Assembly (NCBI GenBank): GCA_947561715.1
Contig: OX387197.1
Coordinates: forward strand, 10,475,001 to 10,539,000
DNA: 64,000 nt
Reading direction: 5' to 3'
Source of the DNA: Ascidia mentula
Lineage: Eukaryota > Chordata > Ascidiacea > Phlebobranchia > Ascidiidae
The first letter of the stretch is position 1. Every line of letters begins with the position of its first letter. The translations under genes and the position numbers were made by a program. The notes under the pieces were generated by a model. It searched no databases and had not been told where the DNA came from. It saw nothing but the letters and a program-made list of their open reading frames with translations. Positions 21,016 through 34,000 of this stretch are shown in pieces.

Positions 21016-23197
21016 ATGGGTCCAATCAGATTACTCAAATCAAACAAACACCTGTCGCTGGTGTTAGGAGCAATCGTTTTCGTTTTCCTGTTTGTTGAAT
21101 GGCAATTTTCCACGCTACAAACTCAGAAAACAGGTTACACACAACATTCCAAATTTTCTGAATATTTTCTTGTCATGTTTTTAATGTGTGTTTTTATGGT
21201 AAACTTGAATGTATGCATATGCTTTGCTAATAAACTTTGGCTTTAAGTGTATAAGAATTGTATGAAAATATCCCAAAGTTGTAGAAGTTTATTCAACCTG
21301 ATGACTGATTAAATTTATATTTATTGCTCATACATGTTGTTGTAAATAATTTGCAATGCTCTTTCTTTTTAGATTTAATTGTGAAAAATGATGCTTCTGC
21401 TGTAATTGCACATGAAGCCACTAAACAGGTTGGTTAAGTTTTACTTGGACTGGATCTTCTTATAACAATCATTGGTATTGTTTGTTTTTCAAAGTTTCTT
21501 CCTGTTGTGCTTTACAACCGAATTCCAAAAAGTGGCAGCACAACTTTTACCCACCTTCTCTATGATGTGGCAAAGTTGAATCAAATTTATGTGTTACACA
21601 TAAACACCAGTGGCAATAGTTTGAAAATCTCCCTTTCTGATCAAGTAAGATGTAGCCTATATACTTGCTGCTCTGATGTTTGTTTGGATTTTGAATGTGT
21701 TTTATCTATTAAACCTTGTTCGTTCAAACCAAAGACATTGACATTTACACGTTTAATGCATCCGTTCCTCATTGATTAGCAAAGAAATGATTCGTTTCTG
21801 CTCATTTTCTATAGACCACCAAGATTTTTTGTCCATCATTGTGTTGCAAGTGGTCAAGTCAAGAATGCTGTGTTTAAAAAAGTCTAAAATGTGCAAATAC
21901 CATGAACAACTTGAATTGGATGTGTGTGTTTTATAGATATCCCTAGCATGGAACATGACCCACTGGGATGCCATGAAACCTGCTTTTTACCACGGCCACT
22001 TCTGCTACTATTCTTTTAGTCGCTTTGGTCTGCAAAATCCCTATTACATTAACATGCTTCGTGAACCACTGGATCGTCTGGTATCCCATTATTACTTCCT
22101 TCGTTATGGAGACGACTACAGAAAGGGCTTGAAGAGGATGCGACAAGGGGATACCACAGTATGGATATTTAAAATATGTGTTAATGATGTTTTGACCGAT
22201 TTAATGAGTGGTCTCTTCATAGACATTCGATGAATGTTTGGACCAAGGTGGACGTGAGTGCCAACCAAAACAATTGTGGCTACAGATACCCTTGTTATGT
22301 GGACAAACAGCTGAATGCTGGTAAAATAAAAGTTTGGGATGACATGTTTCAGATTAAAATCTATGACTAGGTTAAATATAAAACTGTGAAAAGAATACAT
22401 GACATTTGTTTGTTGCAATTGAAGTATACGAAGGTTTTTTTTTGACTTCATTATTTCTGAAGATTAATAATATAACACACCTCAGGAAAATTGGAAGCAC
22501 TTGGGCTCTGGAGGAAGCCAAACACAATGTGATGTCAAGTTACACACTGGTTGGTGTAACAGAAAGAATGGATGAATTTGTGGATGTTCTAGAAAAAATA
22601 TTACCTCAAATGTTTCATGGCATAGCAGATAAATATAAAGAAGGTATTTGCACTGAAGAGCAATTTCTTGACCGTTGTATCAAATGACCTTATGGTTTAT
22701 TCTGAAGTTACAGTTTCAGGATACAATATACCTTATCAGTATTTTAATTAGTATGCAGATTAATAGGATAAATTGTGTAAGCTGCATACAGATGGCCACT
22801 GTTTCTACTTATAAGGTGTCATCAGTGCAGTTGGTGTGACTATCAGATGACTTTGCTGATCAAACGGTCAAGCAAAGACTTCTATAATAATTACACAAAG
22901 TTTCGCAAAATTTATTTTCCAGTCATTTTGATAAAAGTAAAAAAATTATGATTCTTTGCAGGTACGCAATCGCACATAAGAAAAACTTTACACAAAGAGC
23001 CCTTGTCAGAAAAATCCTTGGCGCATATGAAAAACAGCAAGATTTACAAGATGGAGCGGGAGTTGTATGACTTCACTGTAAAACATTTTGATTACTTGAA
23101 GAAGCAGCTAAGTGACTCCAATGGCAAACTTTTTCCAACAGGAAAACGCTTCCGATACGAGAAGGTTTATGGTCCGAAGGGTGCCATAATAAAGTAA
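21016..23197 (+). CDS. HS2ST1: Heparan sulfate 2-O-sulfotransferase
   Basis: Golgi enzyme that moves sulfate from PAPS to the 2-O position of iduronic acid in heparan sulfate. Exons 21016-21133, 21373-21428, 21495-21644, 21937-22158, 22223-22320, 22486-22643 and 22962-23197 join in phase to 345 aa (human 356). Type II membrane layout: short basic head, signal-anchor at about residues 14-31 (LVLGAIVFVFLFVEW), then the catalytic domain. Visible motifs: 5'-phosphosulfate loop NRIPKSGSTTF, catalytic His region YHGHFCYYSF, 3'-phosphate motif REPLDRLVSHYYFLRYGDD, Cys-bearing ECQPKQLWLQIPLLCG, and C-terminal RFRYEKVYG. All key parts are present, so it looks functional. An AATAAA lies three bases after the stop codon. 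Confidence 0.96.
22771..22898. repeat. Dispersed repeat copy in HS2ST1 intron 6
   Basis: Same family as 2480-2592. Here it is flanked by AATTGTGTAA and TTACACAA, a short inverted pair that may mark its ends. It lies between exons 6 and 7 and does not disturb splicing. Confidence 0.65.
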
Positions 23198-23199
23198 AC

Positions 23200-23205
23200 A
23201 ATAAA
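23200..23205 (+). promoter_or_regulatory. Poly(A) signal of HS2ST1
   Basis: AATAAA three bases after the stop codon, implying a very short 3' UTR. Later signals could also be used. Confidence 0.5.
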
Positions 23206-24642
23206 AATTCAGTGCATAATTACCCAAAAAGGTGTTATTTTTTCTTTGTGTGAAAAATGTCGGTTGCCTAAATCTTTGCTACAATTTCTGGTTGAAAAGC
23301 TTTGGTACAACAAAATTAACTCCCCATATCAAAGTTGCATTATACTGTCATAAGAGAAAACTGGAAACTGCTTTTTTTTGTCTTGGTGCTTTGGGGTATC
23401 AATTTTTTTATGTATTTTGCATTATTGCTAACTGCTGTCCACTGAAAATATGGTTGGGTAAGTTTAAGTCCATTAAACTTCTTAACAAAATTAAAAAATA
23501 AGGTTTCTAGTATGTATTTGTAAACTTTTACTTTGTCTTTTGATTGTAATGCGTATTCATTTTTTTAAGTATGTTGTGTCTGTTTTACATGTGCACTACA
23601 TGGTTATTATTTTTGTTTTGCCAGTATCTGGTGGATAGTTGTTTATCTGTGTATATTTCCTATGAGCACAACAACTTGTTATAGTTGACAGTTGGTAAAT
23701 TCATGTGAAAGCGAATAGGGTGAAGGTTCTTCTCAAACTAAACATGGCAGCTTGTTTATTAAGATGACTGATAACTATTCAAATCTAATGATGAGAAGCT
23801 GGATACTTTTGCTTTTTGTATTTAGGCTCCCTATCAAGGTATTGCATTTAAGAATAGATACCATGTGTTTTATCGAAACCCTGCCTTCCATATCGTTGCA
23901 CTTTTGGCATGCACCATGATTCATTTTTTTTATAAACAAGTTTTCATAAAATTGTGATCATTTTTATGGGTTGCAAAAAGAGTAAGGCAATGTCATACTA
24001 AATACAACACCATTTCAATTTGCCATGTCCGTCTCTGGTTTATGCCTATAAATACAACACATAACTGTACTAGTTTCACCACTCCCACAGACTCGTATGT
24101 TTGGTTACCATGGTCCTGTGAAGTTGATCAGTCACTGTAGTAAAATTACTGTACACAAATTATTTTAAAATCAAAGGACTGTCAAACACAAAGGGTTTCA
24201 GAAATTTTTGATTAATTGAATGGGGGTCTTAAAGAAAAAGTTTGGGAAGACTCGGTGTAAGGTGTTGCAGTATAGAGCTAAGTCAAACATGCATCACAAC
24301 CTTAATATTTTATGGTCCAGTTTAGGTTTCTCATAAAAATATACTACTGATTTGTGCAAAAATGAAACACCACAATATACACTTTGTGTAATTACTTCAT
24401 GAAAAAACTGTTAGTGCACAGACTGAAGAATTGAAACAGCCTTCGCTACAAATACATACATTAAAATCAAAATGTGCAACCGTGTACGCATAATTAAGAC
24501 AATAAAAAATCAAGTGTTTCACACAATTTACTGATAATGTTAATTAAAATAAACTGGCACCATTTATTTCTCATAAGTGTTGCTATGCAACATACTTAAT
24601 AAAAAAATAATCATATTTTAGCCACTGCAGATAATAAGTAAT
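23206..24642. other. Intergenic, HS2ST1 to kelch-like gene
   Basis: AT-rich convergent spacer between the 3' ends of HS2ST1 and the kelch-like gene. No coding exon, RNA gene or clear transposon seen. A minus-strand AATAAA (24564-24569) about 75 nt past the kelch gene stop is its likely poly(A) signal. Confidence 0.6.
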
Positions 24643-27600
24643 TTAAACAGATAGGACAGTGTGTCCACAGATAGGTACGTCCAAATCAAAAGATGATGTC
24701 CATGAATCAAGTGTTGGATCATAAACCTCCACACAACTTAACGGTTGTGATCTGCATTATTTGTTAGTACTTAAAATATCTCTCAATAGAACAAAAAAAA
24801 ATGACAACCTGAAAAATTGTTTTACAATGCAATGTTGTCACAACATGTTTAACAAGTTGCAAACAACATGTTTATCAAAAAAAATGCCATACCGGGATAT
24901 GAGCCCAAGTAACTTTAAACACCTTTTTATTTAAGTAAGGTGCCTTTGCTGACAAAATTGCAGAAAATCTCTGATAAAATTGATCTGATGCTTACCCAAA
25001 AAGATCCTTGCTTCCACCAACGACATAAATATTTTTACCCAAAACACATGCTCCTGCATTGCATCGGACAGTCTTCATTGATTTGACTTTTCTCCATTTC
25101 GCAGCCACAGGACAATAGCACTCCACTGTTGATTTGCCCCACCCACCTACATGCAAAAAATGTACAACAATCATGTTCTAGTGTCCAACAATTTTTTTTA
25201 ATATAACTGCAGCTTTTTGGTCATGTGCACCATTGTGGGAATTATAAACAAGAAGTAGAGATTCACCAATCGCATATATCTTTTCATCAAATTCAATGCA
25301 CACCACTTGGGACCTTCCTTCATTTAGTTTTGGCATCAAGCTCCATTTTTCTGTTCTTACATCCGTTTGTTCACAGGACTTCCCATCTCCATCAGAACCA
25401 CCAATACAGTAAATTGAATCTGTTTAAGTTTGCATACCGTTGCTTTTATATGCACATTTTGTGCAAGTTATAAAAACACAAAAATATTTGACATACAAAT
25501 GCAAGCAAATGAACTGCCACCTACTGCCAATTGAGCACATGCCGTGTCCCATGCGCTTATGTATCATATTACCAACTTCCTTCCACATGTTTCTATAAGT
25601 TCCGAATACTTCACACATCGAAAGTTTTCCACTGTTGTTAACTCCTCCAGAAACATAAATATTGTCTAAAAGTGAAAATAACTTATATTTTTAACCTGGA
25701 AATAAATGTTTCATATAGTTAAATATGAACAGGGGGACAAGACTCATTGTGGAATCACACTATACATTAATAATTATTTATTTTCAATTTTAGAAATGCA
25801 CACTGCAATAAAAAGAAATATAGTGTTCAAAATTGACTATCAGTTTTATTTATTTGAGTTTGGAAATTAGATGTGGCAAGAGCAATAAAATTCCTGATTG
25901 TGCCATCAGGCCAAATCAACTAACTAGGCTGCAGCTAAAATATGTCAAAATAAAACAAACAATTTGCCATCAAGCACATACAAGTATTTAAATTACACTG
26001 CGTAAAAAACCCTGCAAACAGACTGCACACTATTTTCTATATTCTCAAAATGTCATTATGTAGTACGTACCACCGACAACAGCAGATGCAGGAAAATTAC
26101 GGGGAACTGACATATGAGGTTGTATCGTCCACTTGTCATTTTTTTCAAGGTCAAGCTTTTCACAAGAACTCAGTGCTGAAAAATTTGAGCCACCAATCAC
26201 AAAAACATTCCTTCCAACTAAAGCTGATGTTGGCCAACGTCTTTCATCATTTAGTTTCTGATAAACCAGAAAAAATACTTCCTGAGCTGCAGACAGTGTA
26301 TACTGTTTTGATTTAATAGGTCTCATCAGTGACTGAGGACATTGTTGGCAGATTTTCTGTCAGGTTATTGTTGTTATTTTGAAATAAAACTATTTGAAAA
26401 TAAAACTACTTAAAATGAAACTAAAGAATAAGACAAACATTCAAATCTACAATAAAATCAAAGCTCTTTTGGCAAAATCAAAATCAGTTTGTAGCGGATT
26501 ATTCCTGGTAGCGTCAGCAACAAATAATTCAAGTCTACAAACCATTCTTTATGCAAGTTTGGCCAATTTTTTATAATTTCTAAAATTTAGATGTAGAGTC
26601 AATTTATTTCTTTTGGGAATATTTCTATACTGTAATGTGGACATCATTGGATTTCATACTTGCAACTGCTTCACTTTTCTGGTATTTACATCATGTTTTG
26701 TACAGTCTCTCTCAGAATTCTCTCCTCCAATTATTAAGAAGTTGCTAAACTCTAGCAGTGAAAAGTTACATTGACGGAAGCAATTTTCAACAAATTGCAG
26801 TTTGTACCTTCTTCACTTACCTATGCTAGGAACAGATTTAACTCTGTTGAGTGCAGAATCCATTACAGCATTGCTGCATTCCAGATGATTTCTTACCAGT
26901 TTCTTTACAAAATATAACAGACAATTGTATTTCCATTTGTTATTCTGCTGTATGTGTGAACCAACCTCATTCTTAATGGTTGATGTAAGAAATTCAGTTG
27001 ACATACAAGTAAGATCAAGTTGTGAAAAGAGATCAACAAAAAGTTCCTCCCGGCTTGATTGGTTGTGGTTAATCCACTCAACTACACCATTAAATGCTGC
27101 ATGTTCGACACCCTAAAACATATTTCATCGATGCTTGTTTTCTTTGGTTTGGCATAGGATTAAGAAAACAAGAAAATGATTACTGTTCTGCTAAAAGTTG
27201 ATGCCAGCAAGCTTGGTCATCATAAAATTAAAAAAATGCAAATAATTAACCTAACAAACACATTAAAGTAGAGAAATATACATAGTGGAAACCATTTCAT
27301 TCTCACAGTCAATTTTCTTTCCTTCAGGATTGCTTTCATATCTTCAACATCTAGTTTCATAAAATCACTGTGTTGCACGACTGTTGCAAAATCACCATTG
27401 ATTATTTCATTTGCTTTGTTTTCTACTTCAGACAGATTATATCGGCGAGCATATGCACGCAAACTCAAGCAGTTGTCAGCAGTTAGAATATCGATAATGA
27501 ATAGGTTGCAATATTGCTTTAAACCTAAAACAAAACATAAAAAAAGAGGGGCATTTCAAAGGTTTACCAATTAATACACATACAATTTAGTTGTGTATAT

Positions 27601-28057
27601 TCTGCATCTTCCAAAATATCCAGTACATTTTCTTCTGTGATTTCAATGTCACCAGTGTAAATATAATCTATAACATTGCCTAATCTTTCTGATGGTATAT
27701 TTTCAAGATCAATTAAACCAGCATATTTTTCCTTCATCTGGAACACAACACTAAAACATTGAGACATATGTATATACCAGGTTAAACACTTATTAAACAT
27801 GTAGGCATACCTCCACATCAAACAGCGCCCCAAAAAAGCTGGATATTGACCCAACAACATTATCATGGACTGGATAATTATTTCCTTCTGAGCAAAGAAT
27901 CTTGTTGCAAAATCGTTTTGGTCCCTTTCTGTCTCTGGTTTAAACATTTAAAGTAAGGCAGACTCCCAAATCAACCAAAAACTCAAAGTACACACAAGTT
28001 TAGATAGTCAATGACTTTTTTCTTGTGCAACCTTTTTTCTTCTGCAGTTGGTCTCAT
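24643..28057 (-). CDS. Kelch-like protein (BTB-BACK-kelch), probable Cullin-3 adaptor
   Basis: Eleven exons in phase: 28057-27996, 27934-27811, 27737-27584, 27524-27307, 27112-26821, 26751-26660, 26257-26071, 25665-25525, 25419-25267, 25146-24996 and 24751-24643, giving 560 aa, a usual KLHL length. BTB domain at residues about 25-115 (NNYPVHDNVVGSISSFFGALF; YIYTGDIEITEENVLDILEDA), BACK domain about 115-280 (NCLSLRAYARRYNL), then about six kelch blades with GG pairs (FLIIGGENS, VFVIGGSN, IYVSGGVN, IYCIGGSDGDG, IYVVGGSK) and a C-terminal blade ending GHTVLSV. Proteins of this layout usually bring substrates to Cul3 ubiquitin ligase. The first exon is the least certain: it depends on a weak GTGTGT donor. 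I cannot assign a specific KLHL number. Confidence 0.9.
26286..26346. repeat. Dispersed repeat fragment in kelch gene intron
   Basis: GCTGCAGACAG, then ACTGTTTTGA, then AATAGGTCTCATCAGTGAC. Short copy of the family seen at 2480, 22771, 41233 and 48840. Confidence 0.55.
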
Positions 28058-29028
28058 TGTGAAGTTTGTGTGTAAAACCTCAATAAAGAAAAACATATGT
28101 AAAATAAAATAACAGAATCATCTCATGTACACAGTGGAAATGGTAAGTTTGAATAATATGGTAAAGCAAAAACCAAACGCCCATTAAAAACGTTCGGAAT
28201 TGTATAATTCTAGATAACCATGTTGTTTTGGTTTACTTGCTAATTCAATGTTCTTTCTATACATTCGCCAATTGTAAACAACCATTTTTGAGGAACTACC
28301 TTGCACATTTCGAAAGTAGCAAGACAAAAGAGAAGGTTTACCTTTAGGTAGTTTCCCAAAATTATGTGCAACGTTATGGTTGACTGATATTGTAACTTAA
28401 TTTCTGGGCGCAAATTCACGTAATTTTAAGTAATTGGTTGCTGGAATTTTTTATGCAATTTGTTTGAAGTTTATCTAAATTAAAAAAATAATTGATGTGT
28501 CGTTACACGCAAAAAAAGTTCCACAGATAGTATTTTCTTGAAGCATTATTTCTTCATAGAGTAATAACTTTTGTGGGACTGCTTATAAAACCCAGGCAAG
28601 GTTAACTGATTAACTGATCTTAAATCCGTGATCGTTTTTTTTTACTAAATACCACCACCCTTGAGTGATCCTGTGTTACTCTGCTTTTGCCTTTCCACTA
28701 TCATCGATTTTACCTTTGATCGACCAATAATTCCTATCACACAGAATTCAAACAGTTTTAATTGACACTTTGTAAATGTTAAAAACACTTAATTGCGGCA
28801 AGGCTGTTTGTGTGATTTAACCGACAAATAGCATTAAATTTGCAATCAATAGGCCGTAAAAAAATAATTGTAATACTGTCAAATATTGTGCGTATAAGTT
28901 TTTCAGCCAATGTGTTTTCAAAGTTGGGATTCTCGCGTTGCTTTGACGTTTACGAAGAAATTGTGATAATTAAGGAGATCTGTTTTTTGTAGTCTGCTGA
29001 ATATAACAGATTAACCACCTAGTCCAAA
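28058..29028. promoter_or_regulatory. Divergent spacer between kelch-like gene and ISY1
   Basis: About 970 bp between two head-to-head start codons, so it should hold both promoters. On the plus strand TGTTTTTTGTAG ends at 28992, 37 nt before the ISY1 ATG, a good acceptor for a spliced leader or 5' UTR intron. No open frame, RNA gene or transposon recognised. Confidence 0.45.
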
Positions 29029-30171
29029 ATGGTAAGTTTGTCATGCGTTTTGTTGACTCAATTGGTTTTAAATTATTTCAATAATTTGTATTTTCAGGCA
29101 AGAAGTGCGGAGAAAGCTGTGTAAGTTTATTTTTTTTTATTTGAATGTTACATTTTGTTTGGCAATTATATTAAATAATAATGAATATACTGTGGCAGTA
29201 CATGTCTCATAAAAAACTATTGAACACTTAATACAAACATTATTTGTCAAATTGAATATATTGTGCATATCCATGTCATCTGTGGGGTGCATTTGCAGAA
29301 CTGCGTTGGCTCGTTTTCGGAAAATGAAATTGGAAGAAGGCAAGTTTGTCGAAAGAAGGCCTTACCTTGCTACTCACTGCAATAATTTGAGAAAATGTGA
29401 AAAATGGAGAAGACAAATCATTGGGGAAATTTCGCGCAAAGTTTCACAAATACAAAACGCTGGCTTACCAGACTTTCAGTAAGTTATATATATATTTTTT
29501 TAATGATTTGAAGTTTAGCTAAAAGCAAAATGAAACTGGTTGTTTCTGACACAATGGAACAGTGGCCTGCTATACTCATCATTGTAATGGTGTTTTTTTA
29601 GATTACGAGATTTAAATGATGAAATTAACAAACTGATGAGAGAAAAGCTTCATTGGGAAGAAAGGATAGTTGAGCTTGGTGGTCCTAACTATAAGAAAAT
29701 AGGACCGAAGATGCTTGATCATGATGGAAAAGAAGTGCCTGGCAACAGAGGCTACAAGTAATTTTGTCACTGTATCATAAAAATTGATAATTGCATGTAT
29801 TGGAAAAATATGGATTATAATGCATGTATTTCACAGATATTTTGGGGCTGCCAAAGACTTGCCAGGAGTGCGAGAGTTGTTTCAGAAAGATGGTGAGGAA
29901 TTTTGATGTTATATTTTAGTAATTGCTGGTGCACTGTTTTGGACAGACTGACGTTTAAAAACATAATTCATGTGAGCTTCCATGAGAAGATCAAAAATTT
30001 TGCAAAAGGTCGTGCTCGTAAGGTTTTTTAACAGTCAGTTTGTCCAAAACAGTGCACCAGCAATTACTGAAACTTATAGACCTGATACTGACATGGCGAA
30101 TTGAAGAAATTCAATTATATATGTTATATTTGTAACACATGTGTAAACCTAGTTTAATAGGCGCATCAGCA

Positions 30172-30212
<41 letters not shown>

Positions 30213-31031
30213 TGTAGATAGTGTGTCTACAGAGACTATATAGCAACACAACCAATGAAACACAACACAAAACACCTTGCTGTTTGTGTAATAATGCTTG
30301 ACATTTTTTGTTTGTTTAAGCACCAACGAAAACACAGAAAACAAGGGGGCAGTTGATGAAATTCATCGATGCAGATTATTATGGATATAGAGATGAGGAT
30401 GATGGAGTGATTGTTCCTCTTGAATCTGAACTGGAAGAAACTGGTTGGTGACTTTGTAATATAATGTATATGATACTTCTGACACAGTTTACCAAAATGT
30501 GTATCTGATTGACAAGATGTACTGTTTCAGGGTATTTTTGAATTCATTTCCATTAAATCAAACTTACTTTTATATCAGTGATTGCGGAAGCAGTCAGGGC
30601 TTGGAAGGAAGCAGAACTTGAGAAAGAAGATGAGGACACTGATATATACAGTAATGTAAAAACTGAAATTACTGAGGATGGGGAAGAATTGTTTCAGGTT
30701 GGTTTCAGTCGATTGGTAGTGATGTGTTTTTGTTAAGCATTTTTACACAGTTGTTCCTGTATTTTCGAACATGCTGTTTGAAATTAACATTAGATAGCAC
30801 CAACTTACAACAATTTGGTATGCTTTAAACTAGCTTTTTTGATTTTAATAGTTCCGCGAGGTCGAGACCCAAGAAGGCGCCCGTCCATTTGTGGCCCATG
30901 TTGACGTCCCGTCGCAACAAGAAGTGGAGGACGCGTTGCTAAGGCGCAAGAAGCGAGAGTTGCTCGAACAATACGCTAGCGAGTCCTTGCAGGCACAAAG
31001 CGCCGAAGCGAAAACCTTGATGGGATTGTGA
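29029..31031 (+). CDS. ISY1: Pre-mRNA splicing factor ISY1
   Basis: Spliceosome component (NineTeen/XAB2 complex) that acts around the catalytic steps. Exons 29029-29031 (ATG only), 29098-29120, 29299-29478, 29602-29757, 29837-29892, 30321-30443, 30579-30697 and 30852-31031 join in phase to 279 aa; human ISY1 is about the same. Conserved blocks: MARSAEKAVTALARFRKMK, EKWRRQIIGEISRKVSQIQN, LRDLNDEINKLMREK, GPKMLDHDGKEVPGNRGYKY, GAAKDLPGVRELF and DEDDGVIVPLE. A start codon alone on the first exon is unusual but the splice sites are clean. The last exon is strikingly GC-richer in codon choice than the seven before it. A 151-bp inverted-repeat MITE and a TA microsatellite lie in intron 5. Confidence 0.96.
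29918..30068. mobile_element. Small inverted-repeat MITE in ISY1 intron 5
   Basis: AGTAATTGCTGGTGCACTG at the left and its reverse complement at the right. The inverted pairing extends about 45 bp per side with a few mismatches and leaves a 60-bp centre. No clear target duplication, so superfamily is open. Confidence 0.7.
30173..30210. repeat. TA microsatellite
   Basis: About 19 TA dinucleotides in a row in intron 5 of ISY1. Confidence 0.95.
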
Positions 31032-34000
31032 TGGCGGTCGAAGGCGTGTTCGTTTAACTTTTCAAGGCGATCCTCTCGCAGTTGTGCGAGAATATGGAGG
31101 AACACGGGGAGTTTGACCACATCTGGCCATACGAAGACTTTTGTATACGCTTTCGCAAATATCTATGTGATACTTTGTGCTGTTGACGGCTATTTGTTTG
31201 GAAAAAATAGCCGTTAAAATATCTTGTACATATTGAAGCGCATGTGATGACTCGTCTTTGTTTAGTGCGATGCTACTTTTTCCTGCCAATTTGGTTTTGA
31301 TAGAAATCATTTCGATACTTTTTTCGCAAAACCCATAATTTTCTGTGTTTCTTTCAGTGGACCGGTTCGGAACCATCAGTAGGGACACGTTAGTTAAGGT
31401 TCTCGTACGGCCTATTTTAAATAAAAATCTTCACTAGAATTAGTTCAACTGCTTGCACCACAAGCACAAATACCGGCTGTGTATAATTCGGTCTTGCGTT
31501 CGTATCCCTGGGCTCGTAAATAATTAAGAGACAGCAATAGGTGGACGTAAGTCATTAATATGCATTTAAAGGTGACTGCAAAAGGCAAGTTAATTTCGCA
31601 GAGATTTAAAAGTTAGATGTGAGTTATTTCAAAGGGCACTAGCGCAACGGATAACCCATTAGTCGTGCTATAGAAGTAATAACAAAAGACATGGGTACGT
31701 GTTAGTCATTTTCTGTACAGGTGAAGCTAATGCGCAAGTTTAAATATAATTCCTACTTTGTTTAAAATACTGACATAAAACAAATCGAAACGAACACAAA
31801 TTTTCGTTTTACGAATCGCAACGAGGGAATCCTCAGAAATTAAATAGCATCAATAACTGTTGCCTTGGTGATATCGCGCCTCAAATATATATTATCAAGA
31901 CAAGGTACAACTTATGGCGCCATTAGCGAAAGACTAACCATAAACTTCAGGGTGTGACATAAAATAACAAAGATCACATAGAATGTTGACAAGGTCGACC
32001 TGATTTGTGCTGGTGTCACTGTGGGTGCGAAACCAGTTTTAATCACCTCAAAGCCTGGCACTAATTGGCAGGTAGTAGATGTCTAGGGGTTGAAAATGAA
32101 CAGTAATGTGGTTCCACATATTGATCCAAAAATACAGCAAACAAAGCAACCTGTTTGCAGTTATCTTAAAATTTACATTTCCGTGCGCAAAATGTAATCG
32201 TTGCTTGCAATATTGTATTTGAATGTGATGATTGTAATTTTTTCAAGAGCAACCTCAATAAACACGCTCCTTAAGCGGAAAACTCGCTCTAATAGTTTTT
32301 AAACATACCTTGTTTAACCTCCAGTTTTCACAGCTCTTTATATTACTCCGTATATACATGTTTTATCTCATGCAACCAGTTTTGCGTAAGACAGCATCTG
32401 ATGTGAGAGATACAAAAAAAATAGATGAATTCATTACATTTGGGTAGAGTCAGAAGACCTATTCAGAAACGTCGAAATATTCTTTGCACCCTTTGTTGGT
32501 TTGTGTTACAGAACAATAGGTCGATTTATACCTAACAGGTTAGTTCTTGGAAGCGAATTTACGTGAATTTCATACAAATTAGCGTTGGGATCAAGCATGT
32601 CGCTAAGGGCAATGGGTTGCGCAATTAATCCCAACACGAGCACTGATTACTGCAGTACATGGTCTCTGCGGACCTTGTTAGACAAGATTGATTGGGTCTG
32701 GCGACGAACTGAATTCAAAAGCAATGGCACCAGATTATGCGTTAAATTGGAGTCGACTGGTTCCTACGCAAATATTTCAGCGATCGCGTGCTGACGAAAG
32801 GAAAACTGGCAAGAGTGCTACGCCAATAAAGGGTGTGTAGAAATTATGCAGCTAAAGCAGATTTGTTGATAAAGAGGTTTTAGGCCCTTATTAAACTTTA
32901 TTGTTTGAAACATCTGCCTGAAAATAGTTAAAACAAGTTGTTGATCGGTTGTGTTAATTTTTTTGTTTCTGACTTCGCGTACACGATGGGTCTGACGTCG
33001 CAGTGATGCAGGTAAAGATTGTCCGTAAATGCATTGGTTTAGATAGGAGTTCTTCAATACAACGCGTACAGCGCATCTTAAAAACATAAGGCAAGAAAAT
33101 TTTACGTTTAGGCAAAGCAGAAATTTTCAAAAAATATAAGTATCCTGCACCAAAAGGAAATTAGGCAAAGAAAAATGTCTGGAATTAACGGCAACTAGCG
33201 CGTCTGGGAGCTGCTTGGATTTGGTGTTCACGACACTTTCTGCTTTGCCTAAACGTGATTTTTTTTAAGAGTTACCGCCGCGCTACACGCGTTTTATTGA
33301 AAAACTCTTGTCCAAACCAATGCATTTTCAGCCAATCTTTACCTGTAGCACTGTAACGTCAGGTTCATGTGATTGTTCATGCGAAGTCGGGACCTTCATG
33401 TCCATCAAGTTTAGACAATTTGTAGTGCTCCTTATGTTGAATGTTAAATATAGATTTTCGAATCACCTCACACTAGACATGGTTGTTGGTATCTTATCTT
33501 ATCTGATGTCATATGACGTTCACCTTTGATTTTTCGAACCTTGCACTAATAGCTCTGTGACAAATAAGTTTTTGATTGAAAAGTGACATTTTTTATCCAT
33601 TTAAACAATTTTCCGACTGAATTTCATTGTTGTATAATGGCGCCCACAGGATTTTCGTGTTGTAGTTAATACAGGCCACGCGTTTGTTTGCGCTTGACAC
33701 TAGAAATGCATTAGGGTCGGTAGAATTTCTACCGTATAAAGGAAAAGTCGTCGGCCTCATATTGCGCCCCTTTTAGTCGTTTTAAAGCTTATCACGCTCT
33801 CAGAAGACTTCAAACGATAACCTTTGACGCGCGCAATGACAATATACATGAAACGATTTTGTTTAGTCTGAGGATATTGTCCAGATTCAAGGCAGCCCCG
33901 GACTGCAAGTTTTAATGCATTACCAAAATGGGACTTTAAAGGTTCCCTCATCGTTAAACCTTGCGAAAACGTCATGTTTATCCAAGCTAATACAATTACA

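Noticed and set aside
30845-31120. 91-codon minus-strand frame
   Set aside because: Antisense shadow of the last ISY1 exon, kept open by its GC-rich codons.
31627-31700. tRNA-like string GCGCAACGGATAAC
   Set aside because: Only a D-arm-like motif is visible; no TTC box or acceptor stem pairing, so it is not a tRNA.
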